The notes beneath the pieces are model-generated. The model did not search any database, was not told the DNA's origin, and saw only the letters and a program-made list of their open reading frames with translations. Made by a program: the position numbers and the translations under genes. 64,000 nucleotides of DNA, from positions 248,001-312,000 of the forward strand of contig JACKOB010000006.1 in NCBI GenBank assembly GCA_024234575.1, written 5' to 3'. The DNA is from Hahellaceae bacterium (GTDB lineage: Bacteria > Pseudomonadota > Gammaproteobacteria > Pseudomonadales > Oleiphilaceae). The first letter of the stretch is position 1. The number at the start of each line of letters is the position of its first letter. Shown piece by piece: positions 50,465-59,632 of the stretch.

Positions 50465-51916
50465 ATGGGAATCAACTGGAAAGACTACGACGCTTCTTTG
50501 TTTCATGACGAATTAATCCAAACTGCTGGTGGAAAAGCCCGACCTCATGCTCGGTCGATAGTAAAGTACCTTGGTGACCTAAAGGATGCCGAAGTTGCAG
50601 AGCGTAAACGCGCAGCTGAATTAGCAATAACAACTATGGGGATAACCTTCACCGTTTACAGCGATGGTGAAAATATAGATCGTGATTGGCCGTTTGATAT
50701 CATTCCAAGAGTCATCTCTGCCAAGGAGTGGTCAGTTACGGAGCAGGGCCTGAAGCAACGCTTACAGGCGCTCAATATGTTTATTGATGATCTTTATAAC
50801 GATCAGAAAATAATTAAAGATAAGGTTGTGCCCAAAGACCTGTTGGCGAAATCGAAAAATTTTCGCAAACAGTGTATGGGAATGAAACCTGTTGGAGGTG
50901 TCTGGGCGCATATATGTGGCACGGACTTGGTTCGGGATGGGGATGGTGACTTTTACGTGCTGGAGGACAACCTGCGTGTTCCGTCAGGCGTCTCCTATAT
51001 GCTTGAAAATCGCGCCGTGACCAAGCGAGTGTTTCCCGAACTATTTGAAAATCAGAACATCCTTCCAGTGAGTGATTACCCAACGCAGTTGTTTGATACA
51101 CTCGCGGCGATATCCCCACGACCATTAGATTACCCGGAAGTTGTCGTGTTGACCCCTGGTATTTTTAACTCTGCTTACTTTGAGCACGCTTACCTTGCGC
51201 AATCAATGGGAGCCGAACTTGTTGAGGGCCATGACCTGGTTGTAGAAGATGATTTTGTCTTCATGAAAACAATTAATGGGCTATCAAAGGTTGATGTCAT
51301 TTACCGACGGATTGATGACCTTTTTCTCGATCCTGAAGTATTCAACAAAGACTCTATGCTGGGTGTGAAGGGGTTGATGCGAGCCTGGCTAAAAGGCAAT
51401 GTTGCTTTGGCCAATGCACCAGGGGCGGGCGTTGCGGATGATAAAGTCATCTATACCTATGTACCCAAGATCATAAAGTATTATCTAGGCGAAGATCCGA
51501 TTATTAAAAACGTACCCAGCTTTACTTGTGATGATGAAACCCAGATGAAGCATGTATTGGCTAATCTGGATAAGCTGGTCGTAAAGCCGGCAAACGAATC
51601 TGGCGGCTATGGCATGCTGATGGGGCCACAGTCAACGAAAAAACAAAGAGAAGAATTTGCCAGGTTGATCAAGGCAGACCCGCGAAACTATATGGCGCAG
51701 CCATTGTTGGCTTTGTCGACAGCGCCCGTGTTGGTTGATGGACATGCCGAGCCCCGGCATGTTGATCTGAGACCTTTCATATTGCAAAGCGGTCAAGGAT
51801 CTTATGTTACAGCGGGCGGTTTGACACGTGTAGCGCTGGTAAAAGGGTCGTACATTGTAAATTCATCACAAGGTGGTGGCAGTAAAGACACCTGGATCGT
51901 AGCGGAGGAGAACTAA
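50465..51916 (+). CDS. Circularly permuted ATP-grasp protein (COG2308)
   Basis: A 483-residue protein of the circularly permuted ATP-grasp family (old DUF404/DUF407). The run GGVWAHICGTDLVRDGDGDFYVLEDNLRVPSG and the late KPANESGGYGMLMGP segment are family signatures. These proteins are predicted peptide- or amide-ligases (established by comparative genomics). It is two bases ahead of an alpha-E gene, with which it always travels, and near Anbu, the third member of this system. The substrate is unknown. Confidence 0.92.
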   Translation: MGINWKDYDASLFHDELIQTAGGKARPHARSIVKYLGDLKDAEVAERKRAAELAITTMGITFTVYSDGENIDRDWPFDIIPRVISAKEWSVTEQGLKQRLQALNMFIDDLYNDQKIIKDKVVPKDLLAKSKNFRKQCMGMKPVGGVWAHICGTDLVRDGDGDFYVLEDNLRVPSGVSYMLENRAVTKRVFPELFENQNILPVSDYPTQLFDTLAAISPRPLDYPEVVVLTPGIFNSAYFEHAYLAQSMGAELVEGHDLVVEDDFVFMKTINGLSKVDVIYRRIDDLFLDPEVFNKDSMLGVKGLMRAWLKGNVALANAPGAGVADDKVIYTYVPKIIKYYLGEDPIIKNVPSFTCDDETQMKHVLANLDKLVVKPANESGGYGMLMGPQSTKKQREEFARLIKADPRNYMAQPLLALSTAPVLVDGHAEPRHVDLRPFILQSGQGSYVTAGGLTRVALVKGSYIVNSSQGGGSKDTWIVAEEN

Positions 51917-51917
51917 T

Positions 51918-52889
51918 ATGTTATCTCGGGTGGCTGAACGTATTTACTGGCTGGCAAGATATATGGAGCGTGCTGAAAGCACGGCACGTTTAGTTAACGT
52001 TTACTCCAATTTGCTTCTTGATCTGCCGAAGTCTGCAAACGTTAATTGGGAAACATTAATCAGCATTACCGGTGGATATCCACTATTTGGAGAGAATTCT
52101 GAACAACCTGATGAGAAAAGCGTCACGCGCTTTTTGTTGACTCAAAAGAATAATCCGGCATCCATCTTTAATTCGTTGATTATGGCCAGAGAAAATGCTC
52201 GAACAACTCGCGAAATTATTCCTTCCGAGGCTTGGGAGTTAGTTAACGATCTATACCTCTATGCAAAAGACAATGTAAACAGAAGTGCAAGCCGTAGTGG
52301 CAGAGTGGATTATCTCAAACGGGTAATCAGCTCTTCGCAGCAACTAACGGGTTTGCTGTCCAGTTGTATGAGCCATAACTCTGCTTACGACTTTGTTGTG
52401 ATGGGGCGCAATGTCGAACGGGCTGACATGACCAGCCGTATTGTTGATGTTGGTGCCGCCACGTTAATGAAGAAAAGTGACTCGACAATCGACATTATTC
52501 CTTATGAAAGCTCTTTGTGGATGCATGTTTTAAAGTCATTAAATGGCTATCAAATGTATCGGCAGCACGTTCAGGATAGAGTTAACGGTGAGGATGTTGT
52601 TCAGTTTCTTCTGCTTAATGAGGAGTTCCCAAGAACCATTTTGCATTGCCTGAATGTTTTGGCTTCATCTTCAAGCCAATTGCCCAACCATGATGAATGT
52701 TTACGAACTATCGCTTCGGTGCTTAGGCGTGTTCAGCAGTGCAAGATTCCTGACTTATTGGAAAAAGGAACGCTGTATGTCTTTATAGACAACTTGCAAA
52801 TGGAGTTTGCAAATATCCACAGTGCCATTGCCAGTACATGGTTTTTAAAGCAGGTTGAACCGGCACAATCTCAAATTCAAACTGCTTAA
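51918..52889 (+). CDS. Alpha-E domain protein (COG2307)
   Basis: A 323-residue, all-helical alpha-E protein, defined by the start MLSRVAERIYWLARYMERAE and by the later NVERADMTSRIVDVGA and ARENARTTREIIPSEAWE motifs. It is regarded as the partner of the circularly permuted ATP-grasp protein, from which it is separated by a single base, so the two are translationally coupled. The transglutaminase-like gene that normally follows is missing; the next gene is Anbu on the opposite strand. Confidence 0.92.
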   Translation: MLSRVAERIYWLARYMERAESTARLVNVYSNLLLDLPKSANVNWETLISITGGYPLFGENSEQPDEKSVTRFLLTQKNNPASIFNSLIMARENARTTREIIPSEAWELVNDLYLYAKDNVNRSASRSGRVDYLKRVISSSQQLTGLLSSCMSHNSAYDFVVMGRNVERADMTSRIVDVGAATLMKKSDSTIDIIPYESSLWMHVLKSLNGYQMYRQHVQDRVNGEDVVQFLLLNEEFPRTILHCLNVLASSSSQLPNHDECLRTIASVLRRVQQCKIPDLLEKGTLYVFIDNLQMEFANIHSAIASTWFLKQVEPAQSQIQTA

Positions 52890-52991
52890 CTGAGAGGGTG
52901 GGCTGCGCCGGGTTTATTGAATAGCCCGGTGATTGGTTAGTGCTATCTGAGGGCCTCTTGTTAACGATTAGAAAAAAAAGAGGGGTGGCTG

Positions 52992-53013
52992 GGGCCGGAT
53001 TAGTCTTCGGCCC
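52992..53013 (-). terminator. Possible terminator of the Anbu gene
   Basis: GGGCCG / CGGCCC hairpin with a 10-base loop, 18 bases after the Anbu stop; on the minus strand a T8 run follows about 15 bases later. A second weak hairpin (CCGGG/CCCGG, 52908-52929) follows the alpha-E gene. Confidence 0.4.
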
Positions 53014-53030
53014 GTATCACTATGGCATCA

Positions 53031-53795
53031 CTATGACTGCTCAGAGTAACCTGAGTTTTCATTGTCCTGGCTCCACATAGAAGCCCACTGAATAGGCGGC
53101 AGTGACCTGAACGCTTCTTTAAGTCTTTCATCCCAAGATGATTTCAGCTCTCTAAGGTACTCGCTGTCTTGCTCCAGCCGATGTTGGCGATCAAGAATAA
53201 AACTATCCTTTTCGTAAACGGTTACTTCAATGGGTGGTCCAACCGTTAAATTACTGCGAATAGTCGAATCCATTGACACAAGAGCACAGAGTGCAGCTGT
53301 ATCCAGTCTGATATTAGGTTCAAGGATTCTGTCCAGAATTGGCTTGCCGTATTTACTTTCACCAATTTGCAGAAAGGGGGTGTCTTTTGAGGTGGTGATG
53401 TAGTTGCCTTGAGGATATACCATCATTACTCGGTGCGGCTTGCCAAGAATCTGACCGCCAATAATAAAGTTGGCCTCATACATGGAGGAACCCTGAGAAT
53501 ATTTTGCTTGTTGCGCCAGGCTAATTTGGCCGACATACTCTGCAGCTTCATCCATTGTCGGCACATTCAGGAGGTTGGTCTGTGCATTTTGCTTAATGTC
53601 GTTTTTTAACTGAGTGATAACCGCTTGGGTAGTAGCGAGATTTCCAGCCGTCATCACTACAAACTGTCTTTCACCGTCTTTGCCAAACCTGTGCATCTTG
53701 CTGTAAGTGCTAATTTGGTCAACGCCTGCATTGGTGCGCGAGTCTGAGCAGAATACAATGCCTGCTTTTACTGAAATGGCTACGCAATAAGTCAT
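53031..53795 (-). CDS. Anbu, proteasome-like peptidase
   Basis: A 254-residue proteasome beta-type protein of the Anbu (ancestral beta subunit, COG3484) family. Starting at ATG 53793-53795 gives MTYCVAISVKAGIVFCSDSRTN, placing the nucleophilic Thr at position 2; KMHRF and SAGNLATTQ-type (here TAGNLATTQAV) segments follow. The frame stays open 73 codons further upstream, but that part has no family counterpart and overlaps the cspA promoter. It is convergent with the ATP-grasp/alpha-E pair, with which Anbu genes usually cluster. Whether Anbu degrades proteins is unresolved. Confidence 0.93.
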   Translation of the reverse strand: MTYCVAISVKAGIVFCSDSRTNAGVDQISTYSKMHRFGKDGERQFVVMTAGNLATTQAVITQLKNDIKQNAQTNLLNVPTMDEAAEYVGQISLAQQAKYSQGSSMYEANFIIGGQILGKPHRVMMVYPQGNYITTSKDTPFLQIGESKYGKPILDRILEPNIRLDTAALCALVSMDSTIRSNLTVGPPIEVTVYEKDSFILDRQHRLEQDSEYLRELKSSWDERLKEAFRSLPPIQWASMWSQDNENSGYSEQS

Positions 53796-53944
53796 GAAGA
53801 ATGGATACCCTGTGAGTCTTCTAGAATTCGTTATCAATGCTGACATCATAACATAGCATGAAATAAACAGGGTACATTGCTTTCGAGGTATGAGCCATTT
53901 AACGTTAGTAATATCGGTTACCGGTTCTTCTCTGTAAAAACACA

Positions 53945-53972
53945 TTGACATAAAATGTGATGCAGTTATAAT
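53945..53972 (+). promoter_or_regulatory. Consensus sigma-70 promoter of the cold-shock gene
   Basis: TTGACA (53945-53950), a 16-base spacer and TATAAT (53967-53972), both perfect hexamers. A start near 53979 gives a leader of about 144 bases before the cold-shock ATG, similar to the long cspA leader of E. coli that acts as a thermosensor. The 327-base gap 53796-54122 holds this promoter and the Anbu promoter region; I see no gene in it. Confidence 0.8.
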
Positions 53973-54122
53973 GACCCCAGCTTGAAAGTACGTTTTTATA
54001 TTTATGCTCACCATTTCGATGCCACGTAGTACTCGTTCTGTTATTCATAAGTAATTGCATCACTTCCAGCCCAAAATGCCTTTATAAGGTTATCTTCAAA
54101 TTGAATTAATAGGATATATATT

Positions 54123-54329
54123 ATGTCTACTACTACTGGCACAGTTAAGTGGTTTAACGAAGCAAAAGGTTTTGGTTTCATCGAGCAAGAGTCTGGTCCA
54201 GATGTGTTCGCACATTTCAGTGCTATCACTGGTTCTGGCTTCAAGACTCTCGTTGAAGGTCAAAAAGTTGAGTTCACTGTTACTAAGGGTCAGAAAGGTC
54301 CTCAGGCAGAGAACATCGTAGCACTTTAA
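54123..54329 (+). CDS. CspA-family cold shock protein
   Basis: A 68-residue single cold-shock domain, predicted RNA chaperone. RNP1 (KGFGFIE) and RNP2 (DVFAHFSAI) are intact and the start is [20 protein letters not shown] lies 7 bases before the ATG. A perfect promoter, a long leader and a strong terminator suggest a highly expressed monocistronic gene. Which E. coli Csp it matches cannot be decided. Confidence 0.95.
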   Translation: MSTTTGTVKWFNEAKGFGFIEQESGPDVFAHFSAITGSGFKTLVEGQKVEFTVTKGQKGPQAENIVAL

Positions 54330-54394
54330 TTTTAAAGTGATACAGAGTTAGTGCCTAGGCATTAACTACTACTAATGACATGTAGTCATTAGGA

Positions 54395-54423
54395 AAAAAG
54401 CGAAATCTAAGGTTTCGCTTTTT
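54395..54423 (+). terminator. Rho-independent terminator of the cold-shock gene
   Basis: AAAAAGCGAAA / TTTCGCTTTTT with a 7-base loop and a long T-run. A second hairpin (CTAATGAC / GTCATTAG, 54372-54392) stands before it. Confidence 0.9.
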
Positions 54424-54592
54424 TTTTGTGTTTTTTTTCGTTGTGCAGAGAAATTTGATTCTCAAGAGTGGGTCTTGCCATGGAATTTTTTAGTCTGGGC
54501 ATCTACTATGGTGAGCATAATCAGTCGGAAGAGGGGTGTTTGTGTTGAGCTCAGTCTGGCTAGTTCTGTCGCTATCAATCGGGTAAAAGAAA

Positions 54593-55219
54593 TTGAAAAG
54601 ATTAAAACACCTTTTTCAGAGAAATCTTGAATGGGCAACGGGAATAAAAGAGGCAAACCCTGATTTTTTTACTGATCTTTCGAGGCAGCAAGCGCCAGAT
54701 TATTTGTGGATAGGGTGCTCTGATAGCCGGGTGCCTGCGAACCAGATTGTTGATTTACCTCCTGGTGAGCTTTTCGTACACAGGAATATTGCGAATGTTG
54801 TCGTACATACCGACCTCAATTGCTTGTCTGTTATTCATTTTGCAGTAAATGTATTAAAAATAAAGCACATCATCGTTTGTGGTCATTATGGGTGTAGTGG
54901 CGTAAAGGCTGCCATTGATGGTAAGCCGCATGGTTTTATCGACAATTGGTTGTGCCACATTAAAGATGTAAGTCGTTTGAATTATTCAAAGCTACAAGGC
55001 TTATCGCAAGAGGATAAGTGCGACAAGTTGTGTGAATTGAATGTGTTAGAGCAGGTTAAAAATGTCTGCCAGACATCTATTGTCCAGAATGCGTGGCGAA
55101 GTGGCATAGAGTTGTCAGTGCATGGTTGGATCTACAATATCGAAAATGGGATATTGCGTGATATGGATACTTGTATTACTTCGCTGGAACAATTTTCTGA
55201 AAGGTGCGGTGAAATCTAG
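54593..55219 (+). CDS. can: Beta-class carbonic anhydrase
   Basis: Interconverts CO2 and bicarbonate in the cytosol, 208 residues. Zinc ligands are visible: Cys and Asp in WIGCSDSRVP and His/Cys in CGHYGCSG. It lines up along its whole length with E. coli Can, including LCELNVLEQV and HGWIYNIENG. The start is a TTG at 54593, chosen because MKRLKHLFQRNLEW then aligns with the E. coli start; no ATG is near. The ribosome site is weak. Confidence 0.93.
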   Translation: MKRLKHLFQRNLEWATGIKEANPDFFTDLSRQQAPDYLWIGCSDSRVPANQIVDLPPGELFVHRNIANVVVHTDLNCLSVIHFAVNVLKIKHIIVCGHYGCSGVKAAIDGKPHGFIDNWLCHIKDVSRLNYSKLQGLSQEDKCDKLCELNVLEQVKNVCQTSIVQNAWRSGIELSVHGWIYNIENGILRDMDTCITSLEQFSERCGEI

Positions 55220-55269
55220 TTTGTTGATATCACCGCATAGTCAGAAAGTATGTATTCGCTGTAAGGCTG

Positions 55270-56346
55270 TTAAAGTTTCGCGCCCATTTGCATCGCCAGC
55301 TTTTCGCGGCTGGTCTGGTTGGGCTTTTGCCATCCCTGTAAGTGAGTTTGGATGATCTTGCTGAGTGCTTCGATATGATGCGGCTCAGCATTTAAGGCAG
55401 GGATGTAATTGTATTTTTGTCCACCTGCTTCAATAAAATAGTCTCGATTTTCGATCCCTATCTCTTCAATAGTTTCCAGGCAATCAGCCGAAAAGCCAGG
55501 GCAATAGATTTGCACATCAGTGACTCCTTTTGCTGGAAGCTCTTTCAGTGTTTCGTCTGTGTACGGTGTTAGCCACTCTTCTCGACCAAATCGTGACTGA
55601 AAGGTGGTAATCCATTGGTCATCCCCAATCCCTAGTTTTTCCGCAATTAGTCGCGAAGTTTTATGGCACTCGCAGTGATAGGGGTCGCCATTGGTGAGGT
55701 ATCGCTTTGGGACGCCGTGATACGAAAATAATAACTTCTGCGGTTTGCCATTTTTCTGCCAGTAGTTAGCAATTTGTGTGGCTGAGGCTGAAATATAGTG
55801 CTCGTTATCGTGGTAATGGGTAACAAATCTGAGTTCTGGGATCCAGCGCCTTTTTTTGAAGTCTTCCGCCACGGCGTCAAAAGTTGAGGCGGTTGTGGTT
55901 GCCGAGTATTGAGGGTAGAGAGGCAGTACAAGTAGTTGTCGTACCCCTTGGCTTTGCAGCTTGTTGATGGTGTTGGAAATTGATGGTGATCCATAACGCA
56001 TCGCATATTCAACAACGACGTGCTCACCCATGTTGGATGTAAGTTTCTGGCGTAATGTATCTGCTTGGTCTTGAGTGTTGATCAGAAGGGGGGAGCCTTT
56101 GTCGGTCCATACCTTTTGATATGATTTTGCGCTTCGCTGAGGACGTATTCTGAGTATGACGAGATTTAGTATCAGCCACCAGATTAGTCGCGGAACTTCA
56201 ACAACCCGCGGGTCCGATAGAAACTCTTTAAGGTATATTCGCAAATGCTTTGTAGTGGGCTTTTCCGGGGTGCCAAGGTTGGTAATCAAAATGCCAATTT
56301 TGTCTGGCTGCGTGTGACTAAAGGTTTCAGGACCTTGATACTTCAT
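55270..56346 (-). CDS. hemH: Ferrochelatase
   Basis: Inserts Fe(II) into protoporphyrin IX, the last step of heme synthesis, 358 residues. ILITNLGTPEKPTTKHLRIYLKEFLSDPRV at the N-terminus, the metal-binding His in FSYHGVPKRY, SRFGREEWLTPYTDE, and GFSADCLETIEEI with the catalytic Glu are present. Several Cys near YHCECHK may matter for the Fe-S or redox state of some ferrochelatases but I cannot say so here. Convergent with can. Confidence 0.95.
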   Translation of the reverse strand: MKYQGPETFSHTQPDKIGILITNLGTPEKPTTKHLRIYLKEFLSDPRVVEVPRLIWWLILNLVILRIRPQRSAKSYQKVWTDKGSPLLINTQDQADTLRQKLTSNMGEHVVVEYAMRYGSPSISNTINKLQSQGVRQLLVLPLYPQYSATTTASTFDAVAEDFKKRRWIPELRFVTHYHDNEHYISASATQIANYWQKNGKPQKLLFSYHGVPKRYLTNGDPYHCECHKTSRLIAEKLGIGDDQWITTFQSRFGREEWLTPYTDETLKELPAKGVTDVQIYCPGFSADCLETIEEIGIENRDYFIEAGGQKYNYIPALNAEPHHIEALSKIIQTHLQGWQKPNQTSREKLAMQMGAKL

Positions 56347-56541
56347 GCTACCCCACAGGTAAATTGCTAGGTTGATTAAAAAGAGCAGGTTTGGTGTTTA
56401 ACTAGAGTTGTGCAGGCAGGAGATTTTAACGGACTATGGATACACGTACAATGCGGTTCGGCATCGTAATGTTGTGAGAGGCTTTGGAAGTCAGGGCAGG
56501 TGGCACTAAGCCACCCGCCCTGAACGTAAGCGAAGATTTGC

Positions 56542-58197
56542 TTACATGTTTGGATAGTTCGGCCCACCGCCGCCCTCTGGAGTGACCCAGGTGATGTTTT
56601 GAGCAGGATCCTTAATGTCGCAGGTTTTGCAGTGAACGCAGTTTTGCGAGTTAATCTGAAATTTCTTCTGTCCTTCAGGGGTGGTTACCACCTCATACAC
56701 GCCTGCTGGGCAGTAGCGCTGCGCCGGCTCGTCGTACTTGGGCAGGTTGTCCCTGATTGGAAGTTCTGGATCTTTCAGTTTAAGGTGGCAGGGCTGACTT
56801 TCTTCATGGTTGGTGTTCGATAGGAATACCGAGGTTAACTTGTCGAAGGTCAGCTTGTTGTCTGGTTTAGGGTAGGTAACTTTTTTGCACTCTGCTGCAG
56901 GTTTCATCATTGCATAGTCTGGCGTCGTGTCATGCAGCGTAAATGGCAGGCTTCTGCGTAAAATATTCTGCTCGAAAAATGCCACCATACCGCCGATTAT
57001 GTTGCCAAATTTATGCATGGCTGGACCGAAATTTCGATCATCATAGAGCTCTTTGTAAAGCCAGGAGTTCTTGTATGCTTCTTCAAACTTCGTGAGTTCG
57101 TCGCCACCGGTTTTCCCGTCTTTTAGGGCTTCAACTACAATGTCGGCGCCGATCATGCCGGATTTCATTGCAGTGTGAGTGCCTTTGATCTTGGAAAAAT
57201 TAAGTGTTCCTGCGTCACAGCCGAGTAAAAGACCGCCAGGAAAGCTCATTTTTGGCAAGGTGTTAAAGCCACCTTTAGTGATGGCACGGGCACCGTAGGA
57301 TACCCGCTTGCCGCCTTCGAGGTATTTCTTGATTTCCGGGTTCAGCTTTAAGCGCTGAAACTCGTCAAATGGGCTGATATGGGGGTTTGAGTAGGCTAAA
57401 TCGGTAATGAGGCCAACATAAACTTGGTTGTTTTCAAGGTGATATAAGAAAGAGCCACCCGTGGTGCCGGTTTCGCTTAATGGCCAGCCAGTGGTGTGGG
57501 ACACTAAGCCAGGCTCATGCTTGGCTGGATCGATATCCCATAACTCTTTAATGCCAATGCCGTAATGTTGTGCGTCTTTGCCGGCGTCCAGGTTGAACTT
57601 CTCGATTAATTGCTTGCCGAGATGGCCACGGCAGCCCTCTGTAAAAAAGGTGTACTTGGCGTGCAGTTCCATGCCAGGCATATACGAATCTTTCTTGTTG
57701 CCTTCGGCGTCTATTCCCATGTCGCCTGTCGCAATTCCTTTCACGCTGCCGTTTTCGTGATAAAGGATCTCTGCTGCAGCAAAGCCGGGATAAATCTCAG
57801 CACCAAGTCCTTCGGCTTGCTCTGCTAACCAGCGGCAAAGATTTCCGAGACTGATGACATAGTTGCCGTGGTTGTGCATATTGCGGGGTACGAAAACATT
57901 CGGCACCTTAATAGCGCTTTCCTGGCTTCTTAACAGGAAAATGTCATCCCGTGTCACTGGTGTGTTAATGGGGGCGCCCATTTCTTTCCAGTTTGGGAAT
58001 AATTCGTTCAGTGCTGTGGTTTCGAATACGGTACCGGCAAGGATGTGAGCACCCACTTCCGATCCTTTTTCGACGACACAAACAGTTAGTTCTTGTCCTG
58101 ACTCCTGTGCGAGTTGCAGAACCCTGCATGCAGCTGACAGGCCAGCAGGACCTGCTCCAACGATGAGGACGTCAAACTCCATAGATTCGCGTTCCAC
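56542..58197 (-). CDS. Electron transfer flavoprotein-ubiquinone oxidoreductase
   Basis: Inner-membrane-associated FAD and 4Fe-4S protein passing electrons from ETF to ubiquinone, 551 residues. FAD-binding VGAGPAGLSAACRV starts at residue 13, and a C-terminal Fe-S ligand set lies in YCPAGVYE and NCVHCKTCDIKDP, ending in GGGGPNYPNM. It is divergent from etfBA over a 684-base gap, the same arrangement as in Pseudomonas. It would serve the acyl-CoA dehydrogenases of fatty acid and leucine degradation. Confidence 0.95.
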   Translation of the reverse strand: MERESMEFDVLIVGAGPAGLSAACRVLQLAQESGQELTVCVVEKGSEVGAHILAGTVFETTALNELFPNWKEMGAPINTPVTRDDIFLLRSQESAIKVPNVFVPRNMHNHGNYVISLGNLCRWLAEQAEGLGAEIYPGFAAAEILYHENGSVKGIATGDMGIDAEGNKKDSYMPGMELHAKYTFFTEGCRGHLGKQLIEKFNLDAGKDAQHYGIGIKELWDIDPAKHEPGLVSHTTGWPLSETGTTGGSFLYHLENNQVYVGLITDLAYSNPHISPFDEFQRLKLNPEIKKYLEGGKRVSYGARAITKGGFNTLPKMSFPGGLLLGCDAGTLNFSKIKGTHTAMKSGMIGADIVVEALKDGKTGGDELTKFEEAYKNSWLYKELYDDRNFGPAMHKFGNIIGGMVAFFEQNILRRSLPFTLHDTTPDYAMMKPAAECKKVTYPKPDNKLTFDKLTSVFLSNTNHEESQPCHLKLKDPELPIRDNLPKYDEPAQRYCPAGVYEVVTTPEGQKKFQINSQNCVHCKTCDIKDPAQNITWVTPEGGGGPNYPNM

Positions 58198-58881
58198 AAT
58201 CGATCTCCTCGTTATTCACTTATTGTATTAATCAATGCGACACACAGTTGCCGTTATTTCGCCGTCTAAATAGTCAAGATGGCGAGAGTGTTTATCAAAT
58301 AACGCTTTTCTATGTATCGCGTATTAACCGGCAGAACAAGAGTCACCGGTGCTGGTTGCGCGGGCTCATCGTAACAATGTTGTGATGCACAGCTCGCGGC
58401 CAGGATGTATTGGTTTTAAAGACCTGCTTGTCTAAAGTAATAAGCCCAAAGCAGGCAGCTTACTGGCTCTTTGGCTTACAGTTGTTGGTTTAGATCAAGT
58501 TTCTTTAAAACTGTCTGATAACTGTCTTTAAGGCAAGCCTGTAAAGGTCTTGACCGACGCCATTATACAGATTTATAGCAATTATCCTGAAAATTATTAT
58601 TGATTTCAAACAAACGTTTGAATGAAATTTTTAATTCGTTGATATTATTTGTAAAAGAAAGACGTAACAATGTCTGAATGTAACATTTGTGAGGGGTTTT
58701 TATCGCTAAAACTATTGACCGAAAGCCAATTTGAGTTCAGTATTAGGGCGCTTTGCATGCATGACATGTCCATATTGCCTGATAAAAATCAGTTTAATCA
58801 ATAGCTTATCGTCTCGGTAAACAGTTGATAATGATTTTCTGGCATTTAGTTCACTTTCATTGTTAAAAAAACGAGGAATCT
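58198..58881. other. 684-base divergent regulatory gap of the ETF genes
   Basis: No convincing gene. A 44-codon frame (58670-58804) has no good ribosome site and I do not call it. The stretch holds a PsrA-like operator at 58605-58622 and a TATAAT on the minus strand (58562-58567) that may be the -10 of the ETF-QO gene, though its -35 is poor. Bases 58198-58560 show nothing that I recognise. Confidence 0.6.
58605..58622. promoter_or_regulatory. PsrA-like operator
   Basis: TTCAAAC-AAAC-GTTTGAA is an inverted repeat of two 7-base arms with 4 bases between, containing CAAAC-N4-GTTTG, which fits the Pseudomonas PsrA consensus (C/G)AAAC-N2-4-GTTT(G/C) as I remember it. PsrA is a TetR-family fatty-acid-responsive repressor, and ETF genes are reported among its targets. 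It lies between ETF-QO and etfB. Confidence 0.65.
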
Positions 58882-59631
58882 ATGAAGGTTCTGGTCGCTG
58901 TAAAACGTGTAATTGATTACAACGTTAAGGTTCGTGTAAAACCTGACAACACCGGTGTGGATCTGACCAACGTGAAAATGGCTATGAATCCATTTTGCGA
59001 AATTGCGGTTGAAGAAGCTGTTCGATTGAAAGAGAAAGGCGTTGCAACAGAGATTGTTGTGGTGTCCATCGGCCCTAAAGCCGCTCAGGAACAAATTCGT
59101 ACAGCATTAGCCTTGGGCGCAGATCGTGGTATTCATGTAGAAACTGACGAAGAAATTCAGTCTTTAGCTGCAGCAAAATTATTAAAAGCAGTTGTTGATA
59201 AAGAGCAGCCAAGCTTAGTTATTCTTGGTAAGCAATCTATTGACAATGATAACAACCAAACTGGCCAGATGTTGGCAGCGTTGGCTGGTTATCCGCAGGG
59301 TACATTCGCTTCTGAAGTAAGTGTTGATGGTGATAAGGTTAAGGTCACGCGTGAAATTGACGGTGGATTGATGACCGTTTCGCTTAACTTGCCAGCTATC
59401 GTAACGACGGATCTTCGCTTGAACGAGCCACGTTATGCTTCTTTGCCAAATATCATGAAAGCAAAGAAAAAGCCGCTTGAATCAACCACTCCAGCTGATC
59501 TTGGTGTTGATGTAACACCGCGTCTTACTACGTTGAAAGTAGAAGCGCCAGCTCAGCGTCAGGCAGGTATTAAAGTTGCTGACGTAGCTGAATTGGTAGA
59601 TAAACTGAAAAACGAAGCAAAGGTGATTTGA
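58882..59631 (+). CDS. etfB: Electron transfer flavoprotein beta subunit
   Basis: Small subunit of ETF, binding AMP, 249 residues. Family segments [17 protein letters not shown] at the N-terminus, [16 protein letters not shown] and the [24 protein letters not shown] signature are present. AGGAA precedes the ATG. Its stop is one base before the etfA ATG, so the subunits are co-translated. Confidence 0.96.
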   Translation: MKVLVAVKRVIDYNVKVRVKPDNTGVDLTNVKMAMNPFCEIAVEEAVRLKEKGVATEIVVVSIGPKAAQEQIRTALALGADRGIHVETDEEIQSLAAAKLLKAVVDKEQPSLVILGKQSIDNDNNQTGQMLAALAGYPQGTFASEVSVDGDKVKVTREIDGGLMTVSLNLPAIVTTDLRLNEPRYASLPNIMKAKKKPLESTTPADLGVDVTPRLTTLKVEAPAQRQAGIKVADVAELVDKLKNEAKVI

Positions 59632-59632
59632 T

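Noticed and set aside
53796..54014. 73-codon upstream extension of the Anbu frame
   Set aside because: It would bury the nucleophilic Thr that must follow the start Met, has no family match and overlaps a consensus promoter on the other strand.
58670..58804. 44-codon open frame in the ETF promoter gap, with two early Cys
   Set aside because: No good ribosome site and no recognisable features; length is within chance in this AT-rich stretch.
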